A DNA stretch of 64,000 nucleotides, taken from Calendula officinalis. Its lineage: Eukaryota > Streptophyta > Magnoliopsida > Asterales > Asteraceae. The translations under genes and the position numbers were made by a program. Position 1 is the stretch's first letter, and each line of letters begins with the position of its first letter. The notes beneath the pieces are model-generated. The model did not search any database. It was not told the origin of the DNA and saw only the letters and a list, made by a program, of their open reading frames with translations. Positions 58,142 through 64,000 of this stretch are shown here, one piece after another. Location: assembly GCA_963853835.1 (NCBI GenBank), contig OY970828.1, forward strand, positions 63,976,861 through 64,040,860, read 5' to 3'.

Positions 58142-59269
58142 CTGTCCCATGTTAAGAAACAAGAATTTAACACATGACAAAATAAACTGATTCCCGCAGT
58201 TGGATTTGTTTATGAACTTGAACTTATACATGTTTAATTATCTATGATTGTTTCTTACACTTAGTGAAATTTAAACAAATGTGTCAGTTAATTTGTAGGA
58301 AGGAGTTAAATGTCCCTCAATTTATTTATGCAAATTTTCATGTAAAATGTTATTAAACTAGCAAGTTTTTCCCGCCCAATGCCGCGGGGATGTTTATATG
58401 ATACTTAAAATACTATTTACTGATGTTCATACAACACCCACAACTCCAAAAGAGTACTTTATATGAAGAAAAAAAAACAAAATACACGTTTTAAGATATT
58501 TCTGATGGCATTAAAATATTGCATACTCTCATATGAATTTTGTTATCTAAAATAAAATGTTATATCTTTTTCGGGTCGACATAATTTGGATACTATTAAC
58601 AATTTTATGTGTTAATATTGTGTATTCTCTCAATAATAATGGGTTTTAAAATATAAGAATGTAATTCGTACATTATTTACATATTTATTGGATCATAAAT
58701 ACTTAATATTGTCATCCAATTTGACTGGGCAACTCATTCGGTCCAATCGATTCAAAACATTGGTGGTTCAAAGCAAAAAATAGTTTTTGAAACATTGCAC
58801 TGGACCATCCATCATATTAATGATGGTAATTTAAAGTTATAACTTTTAAACCAATTAGTTATAATATGACCGTACATATTACAGAATTAAATGATTATAT
58901 AGATACATATTTATATAACATCAAGATATATAAAAATCGCTCTATCTGTTATTCAGAAAAAAAAAGAAAAACTTTCAAATGATTAAGAATTGAATACATT
59001 TTCACACTCAAATATTTCCATTTATGAATAAGGACTAAAGCCTTTATTTATACTCAGGAAGATGACACTAAAGCATCTTTACAATAAAAATATTACAATA
59101 GTTAAACTACAACAGTAAAATAAAGTAAAGTTGCTAACTAAGACTAGATTATTTGTTTACTAGACTTACACTAACCGGTTTCCACGGTGTGAAGGTATAC
59201 CGAATCAGCCTCTACATAGAGTGAAAAGGCTCCTATGTGATGATTTTTACACCACATATTTTAATTAGG
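58142..59269. other. AT-rich intergenic DNA
   Basis: No zinc finger exon of the ZMAT2-type gene and no other gene is recognised. CTAGCAAGTTTTTCCCGCCC followed by AATGCCGCGGGG at about 58361-58392 resembles the hairpin seen at 48536 and 56849. Confidence 0.35.
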
Positions 59270-59418
59270 AAAATACTAATGACAGCCCTTAGGACTGTCA
59301 TTAAGAAGACAAAATACACAAAAGACAACCCCTGAATTTTAGGAATATTACTTTTTTAATTAATGTACAAGCTTTTTATGCATGTTAGTGACAGCCCTAA
59401 GGGCTGTCATTAGCAAAA
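59270..59418. repeat. Small element with palindromic ends (GACAGCCCTWAGGGCTGTC)
   Basis: Both ends carry the palindrome, TAATGACAGCCCTTAGGACT at 59278 and TGACAGCCCTAAGGGCTGTC at about 59389-59408. The spacer is about 100 bp and has no coding content. Confidence 0.6.
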
Positions 59419-59749
59419 CCCTTATAATTATCTACCACAACTATTGCATTGTTTACTTGTACAGTATGCAGATTTAATTATACAGTGTGGTATAGGCATC
59501 AAAAAGTATAGTAGCAAAATTAATTCTCATGTTTTTATTCATATTTTACTTTTTTCTGGAAGCTGTTAATTTAATTTGTCTTGCAAAGAAAGATACTGAC
59601 TATCAGAAAGTCAAAAGTCAACAATTGATCCAAAACCTTAACGTAGAACTGACTCGGTCTGGAACTCACGCTCACTTTAAAACCACCCCTTCTAAACCCT
59701 TTTCCTACGATTCATTTTCAACTACTATCCAACAATAAACCGAAGAAAA

Positions 59750-62700
59750 ATGTCGAGATCGTCGATCTGTGCAACCCTAGCTCTCTTCTTCTTCTTCTCG
59801 TCCGCCATCGCTGATGTCGTCGTACTAACTGAAGAAAATTTCGAGAAGGAAGTCGGTCAAGATCGTGGCGCTCTCGTCGAGTTCTACGCTCCTTGGTAAT
59901 TGAATTAATCTCTTTTTTCGATCTGATTATTTGAATTTGTTGTTACTATTGAAATTGTGATAACGCCGGCGTTGTTTTACTGATTTTGTGTGTGGTAAAA
60001 TGACTATTTGATTCAGTTTCTATGGTAAACAGCTGTTTGGAGTGTGTTTGATGATCGAACTTTGGTTTTGATATCTAATTTGAATCTATTAGTTAGTGAA
60101 TGATTTTATTATACTAGCATTTAGGATCTTTTGTGTTCTCGATGTGGTCGATCTAGATCCAAATAAGGTTGAGTAATCTGAGGTGCTGTTAATGGTTAGA
60201 CCGGTTGATCTATGTTAATTCTTTGAGTTTGATTACCGAACTCTTGTATTTCTAAAGCTCACTTGATGTTGATAATTTTGTGTTTGAAATTAAGAAGCAA
60301 CAATCAGATACTTTAGTGTGTTCTAATTATTATGCCTCTAGTTTATTTATGTTTGTTCTGTCTTTCTCTGATTCAACTTTAAGCATTAAATTCTCTTACT
60401 AATCCTAAACACTGTAGTGAATTTCCTTCCTTGAATTGTTTGCTAAGCTTTTCATATCATGATATGTGAATTTTGACTTGTCTGACGTGGCAGGTGTGGG
60501 CATTGTAAAAAGCTTGCTCCTGAATATGAAAAACTTGGTGCAAGCTTCAAAAAATCAAAATCCATCTTGATCGCAAAGGTAAAACAGCTACAATTTGATG
60601 TTTCACTGCTTGTATTTTTTCTAACTGAGAAATCATAGGATCTTCCAATACTTCTTGGCAATCTATCCATATTATAACTTTCATACTTCTATCTGAAATT
60701 CTGAACCACAAATTATGTTCTTGTTTTTTTTTTTCTAGACAAAAGGCAAGTAATCCTACAGAAAGTCTATATTAATATTTAATACCCTTTTGTTTTCTTT
60801 CTTGCTCTTTTGTGGACCTCATCTTTCAAATTTAAACCATCATTTTTTAGATATATATAATCGCCTTTAAACTTCATCTTGCATTTATAACTTGTACTAG
60901 TAAACAAATTTGAATCTCAACTGTTATCTCACCTGTCTATGTTGACAGGTGGACTGTGATGAGCACAAGGGTGTTTGTAGCAAATTTGGGGTTTCTGGTT
61001 ACCCCACCATCCAATGGTTTCCCAAGGGATCTTTGGAACCCAAAAAGTAAGTCTAACTTTTATCATCTCTTTTTACATGTTCAGAATCATTTATTGTTAC
61101 TAAAACAAGAATTTCTTTCTCAAATCTTCCCTTAGGTATGAAGGTTCCCGTACTGCTGAAGCACTTATTGAGTTTGTAAATCAAGAAGGAGGTATTGTTT
61201 TTATCACCATCTATTAGATACACTCTATATATATATAGTCACTCACGTGTATCTCTATTCTATTTTGTTTAACATTGCTGTATTCATTTCAGGGACCAAT
61301 GTAAAGATAGCTTCAATTCCCTCAAGTGTTGTGGTGCTAAACTCTGACAACTTTGATGAAATTGTTTTGGATGCCAAAAAAGACGTGTTGGTTGAGTTTT
61401 ATGCACCCTGGTCAGTAATCTTTATTTTAATTTTCACATTTCATGAATAAATTTTATTTATTATTTAAAGATTTTGAAATTTACGATCTTGTCTTTTGTT
61501 ACAGGTGTGGACATTGCAAGAGCCTTGCTCCTGTAAGTATCTGAGCTCTTACCATTAAATTAAATTATCATTTAATGTGCTAAATTATAGTTGGAAAAAT
61601 CACGTAATGGGTCAAAAGTTGTTTGGGTTGGGTTGACCCATTTATAAGTAAACGGGTCAAAATTACTACTCTAGTGCTAATTGGACCATGAGATAATAAC
61701 TGTCTATTTTTCCATCACAGACTTATGAAAGCCTTGCAACTGCGTTCAAAAACGAGGAAGATGTAGTTATTGCCAATCTTGATGCTGACAATCACAAGGA
61801 TCTTGCCGAAAAGTAACAAATATAATTAATAAAGTTTTTATAGATGTTTTATTTAAATAATAATGAAAATTGTGTTATGTAAAGGTTTTAATATACGGAA
61901 TCGAGCCTCGAGGCGTTTTTCTTTAGCCTCACGAGGCGTAAGCCTCGAGGCGAACCGAGGCGTAACATCGAGGCGGAAAAACAAATAATATCTAAAATAT
62001 TATATAACTCATAAAAAGCAACACAAAGTATTATGCAATCCCAATATTAAGTTTAAAAGGTCATTTATACTCACAAAAAGACCATTTTTTGCAATTTTTT
62101 TGTCAAACTCAAGACCCATTCACGATTTTGGATAGATATTGGTCACCCTTTTAGCTTTAAGCAAAGCATTCTTTGCAAAAAGTCAAGAAAAGTTAATGGG
62201 ATTTCAAAAAAATCAGGTAAAAGTCGGGAAAAGTAAGTAAAACAGTCCAAAAAGTTAAAAAAAACCCAACTCAGGTCCTGACCGCCTCGGATCCGCCTCT
62301 CACTGCCTCGGCCGCCTCGGACCGCCTCTCACCGCCTCGGACCGCCGAGGCGCACGTTTCAGAAACAGGCTCTGAGGCGCCGCCTCAGATACGTTTTTTA
62401 CCCGCCTCGCCTCACACGATTTTTAAAACATTGATGTAGGTATGGTGTGAGTGGTTACCCAACACTAAAATTCTTCCCAAAAAACAACAAAGATGGTGAA
62501 GATTATGATGGTGGACGTGATATCGATTCTTTTGTAACCTTTATTAATGAAAAGAGTGGTACTAGTCGTGATGCAAAAGGCCAACTTACCTCAAATGTCA
62601 GTACCCTAATTATACAAATATATTAATTTATTTATTATAATAATTTAACGCTTTTGTTTTCTTTTTGCTTAATTGTAGGCTGGTTTAATTGCTGAGTTAG

Positions 62701-63207
62701 ATACTTTAGTGAAAGAGTTTGTAAGTGCTGATAGTGATGAAAAGAAAGCAGTATATGCTAAGATTGAGGAAGAAGTTGGAAAGCTCACTGGTGCTCCTGC
62801 TAGGTTATATTTTTAATTTTTTGTTCAGCTTTTTAAATATATTTTTGTGTGGAAATATAATGTTTTTAATTTGTAATATTTTAGATATGGAAAGATATAT
62901 GTGAAAGCTGCCAAGAGTAGTTTAAGCAAAGGTGGTGATTATGCAAAGAATGAGATTCAACGTATAGAACGTATTCTTTCTAAGGTATTACTCAATTAAC
63001 CATCATGTTTTTTATTATTTCATTGAGGATTTAATTATTTTAATTAGATGATTGACTGCATTTCAAATATTATAGCTAACTTTTTTTATTTTACGTGTTT
63101 TGGATAATGATATCTGATGATGTTTTTTTTTAATTTTGTAGTCGGTTAGCCCTTCAAAGGCGGATGAATTCACTCTGAAGAAGAACATCTTATCTGCTTT
63201 TGCATGA
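59750..63207 (+). CDS. PDIL2-1: Protein disulfide isomerase PDIL2-type, two thioredoxin domains plus ERp29-like tail
   Basis: This ER-lumen enzyme forms and reshuffles disulfide bonds in secretory proteins. Exons: 59750-59895, 60494-60578, 60949-61046, 61136-61191, 61293-61410, 61505-61532, 61721-61812, 62440-62596, 62679-62803, 62885-62984, 63142-63207, giving 356 aa (Arabidopsis PDIL2-1 has 361). Residues 1-22 are a signal peptide (hydrophobic ATLALFFFFSSAIA). Two redox sites EFYAPWCGHCK lie near residues 43-53 and 162-172, each split by an intron inside the Trp codon. The C-terminal about 100 residues (AGLIAELDTLVKEFVSAD, IQRIERILSK) form the helical ERp29c domain. There is no KDEL-type end (stop after LSAFA), as in this subclass. 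Intron 7 contains a 0.55-kb repeat. Confidence 0.95.
61880..62433. mobile_element. GAGGCG-rich inverted-repeat element in PDIL2 intron 7
   Basis: The ends carry GCCTCGAGGCG and CGCCTCGG words in opposite orientation, bounded by GGTTTTAATATACGG at the left and the roughly inverted ATTTTTAAAACATTG at the right. The interior is AT-rich. No clear target duplication was found. Confidence 0.5.
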
Positions 63208-63490
63208 TAGAAATCAGTATGTTTGATCTCTTGTCATTCCAAGTTTTAACACAATCTTTGCATTTGGAAACTTAGGGGAGAATTCTGTAGTAACATTAGA
63301 ATTAAAACTTATTTAAACTTTCATAGTTACAACATCTTGGTTTTACTTTTGGATCTTACAGAAAACCTACTTTTGGTGCTATTTGAAGAATGTTTAGTGT
63401 ATAATACGTGTTTTGATTATTTTTTTTCATCTCAATGAGTCAATGGTTATTTATGCACGTAAAATGGTCAAAATGGCTATTTTTGGAAAC
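63208..63490. other. 3' UTR and flank of the PDIL2 gene
   Basis: AT-rich DNA following the stop codon. No gene is seen before the LINE end. Confidence 0.35.
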
Positions 63491-63494
63491 GGCA

Positions 63495-64000
63495 AATATA
63501 TATATATATAAAAGCCAAGCTTAGCAAGAAGCTAAGATGGAAGGAACATACAAAACAAAGCAAAACAAAGTACAACTAGAGGCAAATCAAAAAAAGGATA
63601 AATTCCCCAATCCACCGAATTACAACATATCTTGCTTCTATGTTTCACCCATAAAAATGATGTTTCAATGATGTCGTTTGCGATAGCTGTATAAGACTTG
63701 TGGATGTTGTTAAAGATCACGTCATTTCTTACCTTCCATAAACACCAAAACAAACAGAATGATCGTTGTGAGAACTTTCTTCTTTTTTTGACTATATCCC
63801 CAAGATTCACCAAATTCTATAAGATCCGTCACCGAGTTGAAAGTAGGTAACGAGGATTCCACACCAATTGAACAACCATGTTAAAACCTCCACCGCTATG
63901 GGACACCGCAAAAAAACATGATCTATATCTTCATCACTGTTGTTACATGTTTTACACACGATGGAATCAAGCGTGACACCCCTTCTTGCCAAACTTTTGG
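63495..64000 (-). mobile_element. 3' end of a LINE (L1-type), truncated by the window edge and frameshifted
   Basis: The minus strand encodes the C-terminal zinc-binding region of plant LINE reverse transcriptase: LARRGVTLDSIVCKTCNNSD and DIDHVFLRCPIAVEVLTWLF (CxxC...HxxxxC). After frameshifts come SFCLFWCLWKVRNDVIFNN and on. The element ends in a short UTR (CTTGCTAAGCTTGGCTTTTA) and a (TA)n tail at about 63500. At least two frameshifts show that it is dead. Confidence 0.85.

Overview
The window is nuclear DNA of a flowering plant, probably a eudicot. The genes are split by many short AT-rich introns with GT-AG borders. Their products match plant-specific families: UVR8, a TOPP8-type PP1, plastid lipoamide dehydrogenase and a PDI with an ERp29-like tail. 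The DNA between them is full of plant-type transposons. An asterid such as a composite is possible, but nothing here proves it. No tRNA, rRNA or CRISPR was seen. Exon chains were built by eye from splice borders and family knowledge; the six multi-exon genes all give complete reading frames of the expected length.

Layout. 906-4473 (+) is a UVR8 UV-B photoreceptor. 4.8-7.3 kb holds several MITEs, and 8400-8783 (-) a small plant-specific protein. 10-12.5 kb has a decayed gag piece, a CCA-rich Harbinger-type MITE and a Stowaway MITE. 13454-15415 (+) is an SNF4/KINbetagamma-like CBS protein lacking the usual carbohydrate-binding module. 17.2-24.5 kb is a chain of four different inverted-repeat elements that share five (TA)n tracts. 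26.8-28.7 kb is a dead PIF/Harbinger element. 29244-29612 (+) is an intronless NF-YB, and 30749-34159 (-) an SF2/SR34-type splicing factor. 35.7-36.6 kb is a Stowaway with a hAT-type element nested in it.

38.6-45.2 kb is the most remarkable part: a cluster of U2 snRNA copies. A nearly pristine LTR retrotransposon (38685-43734, 5-bp target duplication, gag only, no pol) sits exactly between the promoter and the transcribed part of one U2 copy. A second U2 copy (44293-44489, -) looks intact and has promoter and 3' box; a third is degenerate.

46600-48290 (-) is a TOPP8-like PP1, 51347-55732 (+) plastid dihydrolipoyl dehydrogenase, 56127-56658 a perfect TRIM element, 57582-58141 (-) a 3' fragment of a ZMAT2/SNU23 gene, 59750-63207 (+) a PDIL2-type protein disulfide isomerase, and 63.5-64 kb the 3' end of a LINE.

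The genes are not a functional cluster; they are ordinary housekeeping and regulatory genes. Three loci (U2 snRNA, SR protein, ZMAT2 fragment) concern pre-mRNA splicing, but this looks like chance.
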